DNA of 64,000 nucleotides from Flammeovirga sp. SJP92 (GCF_001583495.1 NZ_LQAQ01000099.1:1-64000); one strand, 5' to 3'; counted from the stretch's first letter, positions 24,011 to 34,115 are shown. Notes: generated from the sequence alone by a model not told the origin. A program made the numbers and translations.

Positions 24011-24937
24011 TTATTGCATTACTTCTACTATACTGATGTTGTCTAGTTCCACTCCATTACCGAAGCTGACTTCACCCCATCCTGAGCCCACTTTGAATGC
24101 CAAGTAGAATGAACCACTTTCAGTTAACTCTTCAGCAGTAAGTGTGAACGTTCCGTCAGCATTGATCAATACAGGGCTTTCATCAGCACTAGCACATCCT
24201 TGTTGAGAAACTTCATTGATATCACCATCAAACTCACTTACAATACAAGTAGAACCTTCCTCTCCGAAGCTAGATAAGTATACTCTTGCTTGTCCTTCTA
24301 AATCAGAATCCGCAGGGTTTAAGTTGGTGAAATAAGTTTCAAACCAGATTGCACTTGTTCCAGCACCTTTTACATGAGCATTGAATTTGTATGTTTTACC
24401 AGCTTCAAGACCTGTAATTTCCTGATAAAGGTAAGATTGAGAATACTCGTTGCCTTCAGGGATATTGAAAACAAATTTTCCGTCTTTAAATTGATGAAGT
24501 ACTTCATTACCTTCTCCATCCCAAACCTGTCTGAAAGTCCAGTCTGCTTCATTGTCCATTTCACTGCCTTTCACTAAGTTTTCACCATAAGTTGGTTCTC
24601 CGCTTCCTGCCTCAATGGTAACGGCTACTTCTTTTGTAATCATATCAGAAGAAGCTTCTCCGATGGCTGTTAGTGACACATCATAATTACCTGTTTCGTC
24701 ATATTTGTGTGTAGGATTAGGCTCTGTGGTAGTTGCCGAACCGTCTCCGAAGTCCCAAACATAGTCTTTGGTGTTTTCACAAGATTCTGTGAATGTAACC
24801 GTACCATCTTGGCTGTCAGAAACTGTATAACTAAAGTCTGCTTTTGGAGCTGTTGCAGTGACACCCTCGTCATCTGAACTACATGCTGTTAAACCAAAAA
24901 GAAAAGCTCCGATCAAGTAATAATTTTTAATTTTCAT
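24011..24937 (-). CDS. PKD-domain surface glycan-binding lipoprotein
   Basis: 308 aa. Lipoprotein signal with lipobox FGLTAC (Cys19) followed by SSDDEG, an acidic stretch of the type that acts as a surface-export signal in Bacteroidota. Residues about 32-110 are a PKD domain (YVWDFGDGSATTTEPNPTHKY). Residues about 120-305 are a jelly-roll-like carbohydrate-binding-module region (NLVKGSEMDNEADWTFRQVW ... GLEAGKTYKFNAHVKG ... SGSFYLAFKVGSGWG ... GVELDNISIVEV). Position after susD and this architecture match the surface glycan-binding proteins (SusE/F-position) of PULs. No catalytic motif; it likely captures glycan at the cell surface. Confidence 0.85.
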   Translation of the reverse strand: MKIKNYYLIGAFLFGLTACSSDDEGVTATAPKADFSYTVSDSQDGTVTFTESCENTKDYVWDFGDGSATTTEPNPTHKYDETGNYDVSLTAIGEASSDMITKEVAVTIEAGSGEPTYGENLVKGSEMDNEADWTFRQVWDGEGNEVLHQFKDGKFVFNIPEGNEYSQSYLYQEITGLEAGKTYKFNAHVKGAGTSAIWFETYFTNLNPADSDLEGQARVYLSSFGEEGSTCIVSEFDGDINEVSQQGCASADESPVLINADGTFTLTAEELTESGSFYLAFKVGSGWGEVSFGNGVELDNISIVEVMQ

Positions 24938-24961
24938 GTTCTTAGTTGTTTATTCAATTCA

Positions 24962-26446
24962 TTACAATGGGTTCTGCTCTAAGTTTGGATTACGATCCAA
25001 TTCTTGTTGTGGCAGAGGAAGTAATATTTTATTTTCAGTCATATTGTAATTGACCTTCTCTCCTGTTCTCAAGTCAATTTCAACTAACTCGTTCATGGTG
25101 CTTACTGCTTTTCCGAAGCGTACAAGGTCATCCCATCGGTGTCCTTCAGCGGCAAGTTCCAATCTTCTTTCGTCTAGAATAGCTTGAAGCAATACCTCTT
25201 TGTTGGCTACTTTATCTGCTGTCAATCCAAGCAAGCTTACTCTTCTTCTTACTTTATTCACCTCATTGACGGCCTCACCGAGTTGTCCTAAATGAGCGAG
25301 TGCTTCTGCCTTCAGTAATAAGATATCAGCAAAACGAATCAAGTAAGCGTTATCAGAACTTTGCCATCCGTTGGCATTTTTCCATTTATAAGAGAAAGGA
25401 ATGGTACTGCCTACAGCATTACCCCAGTATTCATCTACCCAGTCTACAGCTTCAAAAAGTGTGGAAGCGTTTTTTCTAATCGCATCACCTTCAGCATCAT
25501 AAGCATTGATAAGGTCATGTGATGGTGTGAGGAATTTTCTCCATGTATCACCTGAAATAGAAGGAGGTAATAATAATTGAGGACCAAAACTTCCGGCATT
25601 AGGACCTAAAAACTGAATCTCTAAAATTGACTCGGCGTTGTTAGGGTGAATTCCATCAAAAAGATGCGTGTAGTCAATCAATCTATAGCCTGCACTGCTT
25701 TGCTCTACTGCATTGATGTGATTCAATGCTTTCTGATACTCAGGATTAGGCTTTTGGAGGTATACTTTTGCTAGCATTGCATTGGCAGCGCCGGCAGTAG
25801 CTCTAGCTTTATTCACACTAGGATCACCACCGTATGTATCAGGCAATACTTTCACGGCATCTTCCAGATCAGTGATAATCTGAGCATATACTTCATCTAC
25901 CGAAGCACGTGGAATATGCAATGCTTCAGGGCTTACAGACTTGATGAATTCTAATGTGATCGGCACACCGCCAAACATATTTACAAGGTTGTAATAATGG
26001 TATGCTCTTAAGAATTTCGCCTCCCCAATGACCTGTTCTCTTCTTTCATCTGAGAAGGTAGGATCTTGTAGTTCTTCTGCTTTCTCAATAATATTGTTGG
26101 CTTTGGAAATGGCATCATATAAACCTTTCCAAGTATCGAAAAGCCTTACATTAGTAGGGGCAACTTCAAGTAAATCAATGGCAAAAAGTTCAGGTGTATC
26201 ACCACCTGCGTAGTGATTGTCTGCCCTCATATCCTGGAAGTTCAACTTGTCCCAGACATAGTATTCCAAAGAGCCAAATGTATCATAAACCCCTACTAGC
26301 CCTGCTTCCACCTGACTTCCTCTTTCATAAGCCGTTTCACTGGTTTCTTCCGAAATTGGTTTGAGGTCCAATACGCTATGACATTGGGTAAATCCCAAAA
26401 TAACAGCGAGTGATATTAATAATTTCTTTATCATTTTATCCTTCAT
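24962..26446 (-). CDS. SusD/RagB-family nutrient-binding lipoprotein
   Basis: 494 aa. Lipoprotein signal (LGFTQC) and mature start SVLDLKPISEETSETAY, as in SusD. The TPR-like helical core is recognisable: LFDTWKGLYDAISKANNIIEKA, EAKFLRAYHYYNLVNMFGGVPI, RATAGAANAMLAKVYL. The C-terminal segment YLIRFADILLLKAEALAHLG ... ILDERRLELAAEGHRWDDLVRFG is diagnostic for RagB/SusD. It forms the lid over the SusC channel and hands oligosaccharides to it at the outer membrane. The start lies 1 bp after the susC stop (an alternative ATG at 26434 is also possible), so the pair is tightly coupled. Confidence 0.95.
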   Translation of the reverse strand: MKDKMIKKLLISLAVILGFTQCHSVLDLKPISEETSETAYERGSQVEAGLVGVYDTFGSLEYYVWDKLNFQDMRADNHYAGGDTPELFAIDLLEVAPTNVRLFDTWKGLYDAISKANNIIEKAEELQDPTFSDERREQVIGEAKFLRAYHYYNLVNMFGGVPITLEFIKSVSPEALHIPRASVDEVYAQIITDLEDAVKVLPDTYGGDPSVNKARATAGAANAMLAKVYLQKPNPEYQKALNHINAVEQSSAGYRLIDYTHLFDGIHPNNAESILEIQFLGPNAGSFGPQLLLPPSISGDTWRKFLTPSHDLINAYDAEGDAIRKNASTLFEAVDWVDEYWGNAVGSTIPFSYKWKNANGWQSSDNAYLIRFADILLLKAEALAHLGQLGEAVNEVNKVRRRVSLLGLTADKVANKEVLLQAILDERRLELAAEGHRWDDLVRFGKAVSTMNELVEIDLRTGEKVNYNMTENKILLPLPQQELDRNPNLEQNPL

Positions 26447-26447
26447 T

Positions 26448-29414
26448 TTAGAATTTGAGATTTACACCCAATAATAAGGTTCTTGTTTGAGGGTATGTAC
26501 CGTAGTCAATTCCTTTTGCAAGATTGTCACCACCGAAAGTGTTCACTTCAGGGTCAAAGCCAGAGTAGTTGGTGATGGTAAATAAGTTTTCACCTGTCAC
26601 ATATACTTTAGCACCTTTTACATGTACTTTATCCAATAAATCTTGAGGTAAAGTGTAAGCCAATGAAAGCGTTTTTAATCTTAGATAAGAGGCGTCTTCG
26701 ATAAACCTTGTCGAAACTCTAGAGTTGTTTACCCCTCCACTAGCTTCAACTGCAGGAATGTCTGTAAAGTCACCGGGCTTTTGCCAGCGGTTCAGTACGG
26801 TGGTCAGTTGATTACTTGGTGTGTTCATGCTTTCACCTTCAATTCGAGTGGCATTCAGCATTTGATTGCCCTGTGATCCTTGAAGGAAAATTGTTAAGCT
26901 AAACCCTTTGTAAGTAAGGGTATTGGTCATACCATAAATAAAATCAGGGTTGGCGTCTCCAATGATTGTGCGGTCATCAGCAGAAGGATTATCTGTTGAT
27001 TCTCCATCTTTAGTGAGATATAAAGCTCTACCCGTTACAGGATCAACTTTGTCAAAAACATAACCGTAAAGTGTTCCTAAAGGAAGGCCTTCTCTCGCAA
27101 TACTTGCATTATCTCTATCGTTGATATAGCCTCCGAATACCTCTTCACCTTGCAGGCTTATAACTTTATTTCTATTGAAAGAAATGTTGAAGTTGGTAGT
27201 CCATTTCAAATCATTTTTATCAATGTTTGTAGAGTTGATGTTGAATTCCATACCTCTGTTTTCAAGTGCACCTAAGTTTTGTACAGCTCTATCAAAACCT
27301 GAAGTAGTTGGGATTGGTGCATCTACTAATAAGTGACTTGCTCTTTTGATATAAGCATCAACATTGAATTCTAATCTTCCATCAAATAAACCAAGGTCAA
27401 TACCAATATTCTGCTGTTCTGATTGTTCCCACTGTAAGTCTTGGTTTTCAACTGTTGAAGGGTAAATACCAGGAAGAACTTGCCCTCCAATAACATAATT
27501 AGCACCAGATCCAACTCTACCTAAATAGGCATAAGAACCAATATTATCGTTACCAACTATACCCCATCCTGCACGAAGTTTTAGGTTGCTGATCAAGTCC
27601 GAGTCTCTTAGAAAACCTTCTTCACTTAACCTCCATCCAACTGATACTGATGGAAAATATCCCCATCTTTTATTAGGTCCAAATACGCTAGAACCATCTG
27701 CTCTAAAGTTGGCTGTCAAAAGGTATTTATCGTTGTAAGCATAATTCAATCTACTGATATAAGAAAGGTTGGCTTTTTCTGAGGCACTTGCTGAAGCGGT
27801 GATCAATTCAGAACCTGCGTTTGGTGTTGTAATACCATCACTGGCAAAGTTTCTTGTTGTGACATAGTTGTCTTGCCAGTAGTATTTTTGATAAACATGA
27901 CCCGCCATCACTTCAATATTGTGATTGTTAACCACTTTGTTGTATCGCAGTATGTTATCAAAAATCTGATAAGAATAACGGCCTACATTACTGATTGATT
28001 CTCCATTAAGTGCTCTACCATAACTTGTTCTGTAAGGATCAAGGAATGATTCGTAAATACCTGTACTTTGCTCGATACCTAAGTTTGTTTTGAAAGAAAA
28101 GTCTTTAAGAAATTTGATCTCTACAAAGGCATTACCGAGCATTCTGTTGCTATTGAAATTTCTATCTAAACCATCAGTACTTGCGAGAGGGTTTTCCCAG
28201 TTCTGGAAAGGGTTACTAGTGAAAGTGCCATCTTCATTGTAAACACCAATTACAGGAGGTGTATTGATTGCGCCGATTAAAACACCGCCGTTTGAAGCAG
28301 GAGAGTTGTCATTGACAGATATATCACTGTAATCTGAATAAGTGATTCTAGTACCTAAAGTCAGCCAGTCATTGACTTCTTGATCTAAGTTCATCTTGAA
28401 GTTGGATCTTGTCATTTCAGAACTTCTTACAGCACCTACTACATCAATCCATCCACCTGAAACATAATATTTTGTCTTATTGGATTTTCCTAAAAGCGAC
28501 AGTTGGTAGTTTTGTGTGGTTCCATCTTGGAATACTTTATCTTGCCAGTTAGTGTTGGCATTGTATTGATCCCAGTCTGTATTTCGTCCCATTTCAGTCA
28601 TCAATTCTCTATATTGATCACCATTCAGAACATCCATTTTTTTCCAGACCTGAGAAACGCCACCATAAGCATCTAAGCTTACATGCATACCGTCTACCTT
28701 ACCTTGTTTTGTAGTGATGAGTACTACACCATTACCACCTTGTGCACCGTAAATAGCAGCAGAAGCGGCATCTTTCAAGATAGAAATTGATTCAACATCG
28801 GCAGGGTTTAGCGAACGAGTATCTGTAGTGGGAACTCCATCAATTACATATAACGGTTCACTGCTACCTTTAAACGAGTTGGTACCACGTATTCTCAAAC
28901 TCAACCCTTGTGAAGGGCTACCTGAAGAAGATGCAATTTCTACACCTGCCACTTTGCCTTGTATCAGGTTACCGATCTGTTGATTCGGGCGGTCTTCAAA
29001 GTCTTCACTTGTGGCTAGACCTACAGCCCCTGTAATGTCTTTTTTATCTTGAGTACCATACCCAACAATAATTAGTTCATCTAGTTGTTGGGCGTCTTCC
29101 TGAAGAACTACATCAATGTGCGTTTGCTCTCCAATAAGAATTTCTTTTGTTTTCATTCCAACATAACTGACAATAAGAACGTCAGTTTTTTCATACCCTA
29201 GTATCTTGAATTTTCCATCAAAGCCAGTAATAGAACCTTTTTTTGTTCCCTTAATAAATACATTTACGCCTGGTATTTCCATTCCAGAATCATCTTTGAC
29301 AACTCCAGTTAAACTTTTTTCTTGAGCGAAAAGGATTTGACTCAGAAAAAATAAAATACCTATGGCCATAGTTCTCTTGTTAACTACTTTAAGTGAATAG
29401 TACAGATTTTCCAT
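26448..29414 (-). CDS. SusC/RagA-family TonB-linked outer-membrane transporter
   Basis: 988 aa. The signal peptide region ends SQILFAQ (about residue 31). A CarboxypepD_reg-like domain follows (SLTGVVKDDSGMEIPGVNVFIKG), then the signature QLDELIIVGYGTQDKKDITGAV and the TonB plug (IRGTNSFKGSSEPLYVIDGVP ... SISILKDAASAAIYGAQGGNG), then a 22-strand barrel ending in GVNLKF with terminal Phe. It imports oligosaccharides using TonB energy, paired with the adjacent SusD. With the beta-mannosidase downstream the likely cargo is a mannose-containing oligosaccharide. It is the first structural gene of the PUL. A -7 element TACATTTG on the minus strand at 29544-29537 suggests a leader of about 115 nt. 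Confidence 0.96.
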   Translation of the reverse strand: MENLYYSLKVVNKRTMAIGILFFLSQILFAQEKSLTGVVKDDSGMEIPGVNVFIKGTKKGSITGFDGKFKILGYEKTDVLIVSYVGMKTKEILIGEQTHIDVVLQEDAQQLDELIIVGYGTQDKKDITGAVGLATSEDFEDRPNQQIGNLIQGKVAGVEIASSSGSPSQGLSLRIRGTNSFKGSSEPLYVIDGVPTTDTRSLNPADVESISILKDAASAAIYGAQGGNGVVLITTKQGKVDGMHVSLDAYGGVSQVWKKMDVLNGDQYRELMTEMGRNTDWDQYNANTNWQDKVFQDGTTQNYQLSLLGKSNKTKYYVSGGWIDVVGAVRSSEMTRSNFKMNLDQEVNDWLTLGTRITYSDYSDISVNDNSPASNGGVLIGAINTPPVIGVYNEDGTFTSNPFQNWENPLASTDGLDRNFNSNRMLGNAFVEIKFLKDFSFKTNLGIEQSTGIYESFLDPYRTSYGRALNGESISNVGRYSYQIFDNILRYNKVVNNHNIEVMAGHVYQKYYWQDNYVTTRNFASDGITTPNAGSELITASASASEKANLSYISRLNYAYNDKYLLTANFRADGSSVFGPNKRWGYFPSVSVGWRLSEEGFLRDSDLISNLKLRAGWGIVGNDNIGSYAYLGRVGSGANYVIGGQVLPGIYPSTVENQDLQWEQSEQQNIGIDLGLFDGRLEFNVDAYIKRASHLLVDAPIPTTSGFDRAVQNLGALENRGMEFNINSTNIDKNDLKWTTNFNISFNRNKVISLQGEEVFGGYINDRDNASIAREGLPLGTLYGYVFDKVDPVTGRALYLTKDGESTDNPSADDRTIIGDANPDFIYGMTNTLTYKGFSLTIFLQGSQGNQMLNATRIEGESMNTPSNQLTTVLNRWQKPGDFTDIPAVEASGGVNNSRVSTRFIEDASYLRLKTLSLAYTLPQDLLDKVHVKGAKVYVTGENLFTITNYSGFDPEVNTFGGDNLAKGIDYGTYPQTRTLLLGVNLKF

Positions 29415-29780
29415 AGATTGTTTTGTAAAATGTAATACTAAAAATAGATTACGATGTAAGTACTAAAGCAAAAGCTTTATTTTCTTTTACTCTGATACTT
29501 TAAGTTCCGACGAAACCTTGGTTGTTTTGATCATTACAAATGTAGAAGGCTAAAAAATCAAAAAATACTTCATACAGTTAAAAAGTGGATCGTTGTAATA
29601 TTTAAAACATTGATTATTAGTTGATTAATGAGATTTTGTTGACTTCATAAAGTGGATCAATTACAGTAATTATTGACCTTAATAATTAGGTTTATATGTA
29701 TTATGAACACTTTTATTATCTTGGATTTGGTAAAGAATCGAGGCATGAGGGATTTTTTCTAAACCTCATGCTCTTAAAAA
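29415..29780 (-). promoter_or_regulatory. Intergenic region upstream of susC (promoter and long leader)
   Basis: On the minus strand TACATTTG (29544-29537) matches the Bacteroidota -7 box; upstream is a T-rich stretch with TTTG at 29562-29559, only 14 nt away, so the -33 box is imperfect. The leader to susC would be about 115 nt, long enough for post-transcriptional control. Near 29743-29771 an 8-bp stem GCATGAGG/CCTCATGC lies just 3' of the regulator gene and may terminate it weakly. The rest is AT-rich without ORFs. Confidence 0.5.
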
Positions 29781-31466
29781 TTATTTTACAGCAGGTAATT
29801 CATTGAAGTCGGTTGAAGCTCCAATTTTCAGGATCTGTTTTTCAAATTCTTTCCTGTCCCCTTTAGCTTTCCCTTTCACTTTGGCTCTATAATTATAAAT
29901 GGTGTTGACAGAGAATTTCAGAAGGTGAGCAATTTGAGCACTGTCCTTAATTCCCAATCGGATCAAAGCCAAAATTCTTAATTCAGTATTTAAGATCTCA
30001 CCGTTTTCAAGTACAATATGCTGATCATCTTCCAACAGTTTATTGACTTCTTCAATGAAGTTTGGATAGATATTCAAGAAGGTCGTATCAAACATCTGAT
30101 GGAAATTTTTGATCTCCTCATTGATATTTTCTTTGTCTTTGGCTAATTCTAATAATTGCTGATACTTTCTACCTGTAACCAGCTTTTTCACATCCAGTCT
30201 GTAATTGTCTAATTTATCAATAAACTGAGCATAGATATTTACGAAGTTGCCAATATAAGTGGTTTTAATACTGCTGGCTTTCGCAATTTTAGAATAAGAA
30301 ACCTTCAACTGTTCCATGGTGTTCTCCAGTCTTTCATTTACGACAGCCATCTTTTCATTGGATTCCTTTAATTCATCCCTCACCCCAATGATTTTTTTCA
30401 TTTGTTTGAAAAGAAATACAGATAGAATAATAAGACCGATTACCAACACTGAAATAATGATGATCACATATTTCAGCTGTGTATCTTCCTCTTTTTTATA
30501 AAGCTGAAAAGTATCAAGAATAATGGAAAAGATATTTCCGATTTCAGTATACCTCACTTTTGAATTATAAAATAGAGCATCCTCAAAAGAAAACTTGATC
30601 AATTCATATGATTTCTCCACATCACCTTCATTATAAATTAGGTAAGCCAGTTTAGCTAGTGAAGCATTATCTTTTCTTGAAGACTTGATATCAGAAATTG
30701 CAGAAAGGATAAGATATTTTTTCTGTTTATCCCTGTTTTTACGGCTCATTTCATAGATCATCGCCCTTTGAAATGTGATATAGGAATATTTCTCAGTTCC
30801 TGAATATGTTTTTGCGAGTCGAACGGCGTTGACAGATAACGCTTTTTTATATCTTTTATCTTCCAGATACTTCCATTCCTTCGCATAAAGAAATTCATCT
30901 GATTTTTCATCGATATATTGAGCAATAGAATCAGCATAATGCAGATATTCTTCTCTGTAAGAAATTCTTTTTGAGTCATCTAAAGCAAAATAATCCAAAT
31001 CAGAATAGATTTTTACATAACAGTTGTAGTACTTCTGCTTTAACTCAGGCGTCAGGCGGCCCAATGCAATTTCCTGCAATATATCTTCTGCTTGTTTATA
31101 ATGTCTTGAGGAAGCAAGTAGGTAAGCTAACTCCAAATTGGCCTCAAAGATGTATTCTTCATTTTCCATCTTTTTGGAGACCTTCTGATTAAGTTTGATA
31201 TAATGCAGTGTAGAATCAAAAGAGAAAGAATAATACTCTTTGATCAGATTTTTATTGATAACATACTGATGATTAAGGTTTACATTTGATTCTTTCAGCA
31301 GTTTTTTGATTTCAAATACCCTTTTTTCTTTTATTTCATCATACTGTTCCCTTTTCTCCATCACCAATTTAAGTTCCTTTAATAAGGAATCTACTTCAAC
31401 AGTATTTCCTAAGGATTGAAAATTAATCAGCAAGAAAAGTGATAATAATGGTATAGTAAATTTCAT
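29781..31466 (-). CDS. PUL regulator: periplasmic TPR sensor, membrane helix and LuxR-like HTH (DUF6377 type)
   Basis: 561 aa. Signal peptide 1-20, then TPR-like helical repeats (about 25-320) predicted periplasmic, one membrane helix (YVIIIISVLVIGLIILSVFLF, about 330-350), a cytoplasmic coiled coil (about 355-400) and a C-terminal region with a LuxR-like helix-turn-helix (LRILALIRLGIKDSAQIAHL then FSVNTIYNYRAKVKGKA). This layout fits the DUF6377 regulators that, like SusR, sit beside susC-susD pairs. I infer that it senses a glycan fragment in the periplasm and activates the PUL just downstream. It is on the same strand as susC with 366 bp between, so it is probably a separate transcript. 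Confidence 0.82.
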   Translation of the reverse strand: MKFTIPLLSLFLLINFQSLGNTVEVDSLLKELKLVMEKREQYDEIKEKRVFEIKKLLKESNVNLNHQYVINKNLIKEYYSFSFDSTLHYIKLNQKVSKKMENEEYIFEANLELAYLLASSRHYKQAEDILQEIALGRLTPELKQKYYNCYVKIYSDLDYFALDDSKRISYREEYLHYADSIAQYIDEKSDEFLYAKEWKYLEDKRYKKALSVNAVRLAKTYSGTEKYSYITFQRAMIYEMSRKNRDKQKKYLILSAISDIKSSRKDNASLAKLAYLIYNEGDVEKSYELIKFSFEDALFYNSKVRYTEIGNIFSIILDTFQLYKKEEDTQLKYVIIIISVLVIGLIILSVFLFKQMKKIIGVRDELKESNEKMAVVNERLENTMEQLKVSYSKIAKASSIKTTYIGNFVNIYAQFIDKLDNYRLDVKKLVTGRKYQQLLELAKDKENINEEIKNFHQMFDTTFLNIYPNFIEEVNKLLEDDQHIVLENGEILNTELRILALIRLGIKDSAQIAHLLKFSVNTIYNYRAKVKGKAKGDRKEFEKQILKIGASTDFNELPAVK

Positions 31467-31583
31467 TTCATTCAGTTAAAAAAGTAAAGTTACATACAGC
31501 AAAAAAATAGCAATTAGAAAAGTTGAAGTTATAGAAGTCTAGAAGTGATAATTCAGGAATAACAGGGGTGGATGATTGTAAAA

Positions 31584-32240
31584 CTAAACCACCAACCCAT
31601 CTTTAATTCTAATCACTCTGTCGGCTTTTTTAGCCAATTCCTGATCGTGAGTAACAATGATAAGCGTTGTGCCCTTGTCTTTATTCAATTCAAAAAGAAG
31701 GTTTTCTACATGACTACTTGTTTCTTCATCAAGGTTGCCCGTTGGTTCATCAGCAAATAATACTTTTGGCTTGCTGACAAAAGCCCTAGCCAAAGCCACT
31801 CTTTGCTGTTCACCACCAGAAAGTTGATGCGGATAGTGTGTCTCTCTTCCCTCCAATCCTACTTCACTTAAAATTTCCTTCGCTCTATTTTTAACATTCT
31901 TCTCTCCTCTTAATTCCAATGGCGTCAAAACATTTTCCAGTGCAGTAAGCGAAGGTAAAAGCTGAAAGTTTTGAAAGATAAAGCCGATCTTTTGGTTTCT
32001 GATATCAGCCTTTTGATCTTCAGAAAGAGTTGTCAGGTCGATATTGTCTAAAATCACTTGTCCAGAAGTAGGTGCATCCAAGCCTGCCGTAAGGCCAAGT
32101 AAAGTCGTTTTGCCAGAACCCGAAGTGCCTACAATTGCTACAATTTCTCCTTCTTTGATTTCGAAAGAAATACCTTTAATGACTTCAAGTTCTCCTTTTG
32201 AACTTTTAAAAGATTTTTTCAAGTCAATTACTTTCAGCAT
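31584..32240 (-). CDS. LolD/MacB-type ABC transporter ATP-binding protein
   Basis: 218 aa, a single nucleotide-binding domain. Walker [10 protein letters not shown] (about residues 37-45), Q-loop [17 protein letters not shown], signature LSGGEQQR, Walker [13 protein letters not shown] and H-loop VTHD are all intact. The ENV.TPLEL pattern is that of the LolD/MacB/FtsE group, which serves MacB- or LolCE-type permeases for lipoprotein release or export. No permease gene is adjacent, so the partner is encoded elsewhere. It is the third gene of a compact operon after the HSDR_N-like and DUF4465 genes (11-bp gap). Confidence 0.9.
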   Translation of the reverse strand: MLKVIDLKKSFKSSKGELEVIKGISFEIKEGEIVAIVGTSGSGKTTLLGLTAGLDAPTSGQVILDNIDLTTLSEDQKADIRNQKIGFIFQNFQLLPSLTALENVLTPLELRGEKNVKNRAKEILSEVGLEGRETHYPHQLSGGEQQRVALARAFVSKPKVLFADEPTGNLDEETSSHVENLLFELNKDKGTTLIIVTHDQELAKKADRVIRIKDGLVV

Positions 32241-32251
32241 GTGTTTAGTTT

Positions 32252-33256
32252 TTAAGGTGTGTTGTTAAATCTCTCTGAGTTTTCTATCAATACAAGGTCA
32301 TCAATACAGAAACGCTTGTCAATGTACTCAATACCCGTATTCTCATGTACGGCAGTTGTATTGATGCTGAACTGCAACCCTCTAACTTTACCTAATGCGG
32401 AGAGGTCGATTGGAGTCCAGTCTCCTACTACGGTTAAAGAAAATGCACTTCTATCAATCATACGTGTAGCAACAGAGTCTGAAGTAATAGATCCGTCATT
32501 ATTTATACCTTTAATGACAACATCAAAATAATCTCCGTTTGTGAAAGCCGAATCAGGAGATATATCACCTCTTGCATAGCGAACCACTTTTGGACTATTG
32601 GCCAGCGAAATACTCAGTGGAGAATATAAAGTATCAAAAGTGATTTTAATATCTTCCTGTAAAGTATCCATTCTAGCAATACCAAATTGATTTCGGCTTT
32701 GTGTTAGAATATATGCTCCATATTCTACAAAATCAGTTTTGGTAGAATCTATAATATTGGAATACCCAAAGTTGGCATATTCTGTTGTGTCTGAAGGAGG
32801 GGTATTGAGGAAGTCGATACCTCCAGAATTGAACGTAGTAGGTTCTGTGTTTCCACTGCCAATCCAAAATGAATAATCTTCTAATGGCAAATCTTCAAAA
32901 GTGGCAATCTTGTTGATGACATTGATGAGAATTTCAGCAAAAGATTCATAGTTTTCATTTGAAGCAAAGAATCTTGCAATATGCTGTCCTTCTTCCGTAT
33001 ACATAATTGGTTCAGAGACTAATCCATTGGCAATTACTTCACCGTCAACGATCCATTGATAAGAAGTAGTGTCGCCGCCTCTTACTCTTGCTTCATAGAC
33101 TACTGTGTCCTGTGTTGTGACTAATGCTTGTGCCGTAACAGGGTTAACTTTAGGAGAAACAATAGTCAGTTCTAATCTTGGCCCCGTGATTTCTTCTACA
33201 CCACAGCCTAAAGCAATCAAGAAAAGTAGAACAAAAGTATATTTATAGTATTCCAT
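32252..33256 (-). CDS. DUF4465-like surface/periplasmic lipoprotein
   Basis: 334 aa. Lipobox LIALGC (Cys18). Residues about 30-115 look like a PKD/Ig-type domain (TTSYQWIVDGEVIANG ... YTEEGQHIARFFASNENY). Residues about 120-330 resemble DUF4465: EDLPLEDYSFWIGS, FNSGGIDFLN, YANFGYSNIIDS, GDYFDVVIKGIN, WTPIDLSALGKVRGLQFSI, FCIDDLVL. This domain occurs in extracellular Bacteroidota proteins of unknown function and probably adopts a jelly-roll fold. It lies between HSDR_N-like and LolD-like genes (gaps 14 and 11 bp), probably one operon, with no clear functional link. Confidence 0.78.
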   Translation of the reverse strand: MEYYKYTFVLLFLIALGCGVEEITGPRLELTIVSPKVNPVTAQALVTTQDTVVYEARVRGGDTTSYQWIVDGEVIANGLVSEPIMYTEEGQHIARFFASNENYESFAEILINVINKIATFEDLPLEDYSFWIGSGNTEPTTFNSGGIDFLNTPPSDTTEYANFGYSNIIDSTKTDFVEYGAYILTQSRNQFGIARMDTLQEDIKITFDTLYSPLSISLANSPKVVRYARGDISPDSAFTNGDYFDVVIKGINNDGSITSDSVATRMIDRSAFSLTVVGDWTPIDLSALGKVRGLQFSINTTAVHENTGIEYIDKRFCIDDLVLIENSERFNNTP

Positions 33257-33270
33257 ATTTTATGAACAAC

Positions 33271-33723
33271 TTATTTTTTAACGTATGGAGGTAATGGTAA
33301 GTCTTTTAAAAACTGATACGAAGAATTTTCAAAATCTATCTTGCAGAAATAATGCTGTAGACCATTGGTGATACCTATGAATGGAGCCTTCAGTGTGGCA
33401 TTATAAGCGGCCACTTGCTTAAAAGTTTCATTCGTTAGTTTTACAGACGGAGCTTTGCATTCTATCAGCAGATATGGCTGACCATTTCTATCATATAAGA
33501 GAAGATCCGAACGCTTTGCTTTTTTATTTACCTTTAGTCCACTTTCAATCCCTACTAATCCTTTGGAAACACCCATGGAAAGCAACATTTGTAGAAACTG
33601 CTGTCTCACCCACTCTTCGGGAGTAAGTTGGAGCATTTTCTTCCGTATTGGATCAAAAATATACTGCTTTCCGTTTTTTTCTTCTAAGCGGACCTTTGAC
33701 TTAGGTAAATTTAGTTCTTGCAT
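33271..33723 (-). CDS. HSDR_N_2-domain (type I restriction R-subunit N-terminal-like) protein
   Basis: 150 aa. The segments MLQLTPEEWVRQQFLQMLL, KRSDLLLYDRNGQPYLLIECKAP and FKQVAAYNATLKAPFIGITNG match the stand-alone HSDR_N_2 family, a PD-(D/E)xK nuclease fold: Asp in RSDLLL, Glu-x-Lys in IECKAP. A full restriction subunit would be over 900 aa and is not present; no HsdM or HsdS is nearby. In Bacteroidota this short protein is a common chromosomal gene of unknown role, so I do not call it a defence gene. First gene of the three-gene operon. Confidence 0.85.
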   Translation of the reverse strand: MQELNLPKSKVRLEEKNGKQYIFDPIRKKMLQLTPEEWVRQQFLQMLLSMGVSKGLVGIESGLKVNKKAKRSDLLLYDRNGQPYLLIECKAPSVKLTNETFKQVAAYNATLKAPFIGITNGLQHYFCKIDFENSSYQFLKDLPLPPYVKK

Positions 33724-34115
33724 GCATTGAATCTAATTTGAAGTAAATTTACAATACTTCATTAATTTATTATTGTTTCTCTACAAGCAATTTGATTCAA
33801 ATTTCGAATTTGTTAGCACTGTCATCTTCTTCTCTAAGTACTCAAACTTCGTGGAATGTCTTCAAGCTATTGTTTATTTTTGATTTAGTTATTTGATTCA
33901 GAGTTTGTTTTGATGATTTTAATGTCGTTTTTATTCATTGCAAAGAGTGATTGGACTACTATTAAAAACGAAAATGCATCAACCTTTCAATATAGACATA
34001 AACAGATCACTAAATACTAAGCATTGACAGTGAAGATGGTTTTTTTTAAATCAGACATTTTTGATCATATTGACATAGTGACAGATTTTCTTTCAACTTA
34101 ATCAAAGTATTGAAC
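33724..34115. other. 392-bp AT-rich divergent intergenic region
   Basis: It separates the HSDR_N operon (minus) from the kelch gene (plus) and must hold both promoters. A TAAATTTA sequence at 33744-33751 is a near -7 element on both strands. No complete TTTG/TAnnTTTG pair, ORF, or strong stem-loop was found. Confidence 0.35.

Noticed and set aside
33271-33723. Restriction-modification or other defence gene
   Set aside because: Only the short HSDR_N_2-type protein is present, with no HsdM, HsdS or helicase; this short form is a usual chromosomal gene in Bacteroidota.
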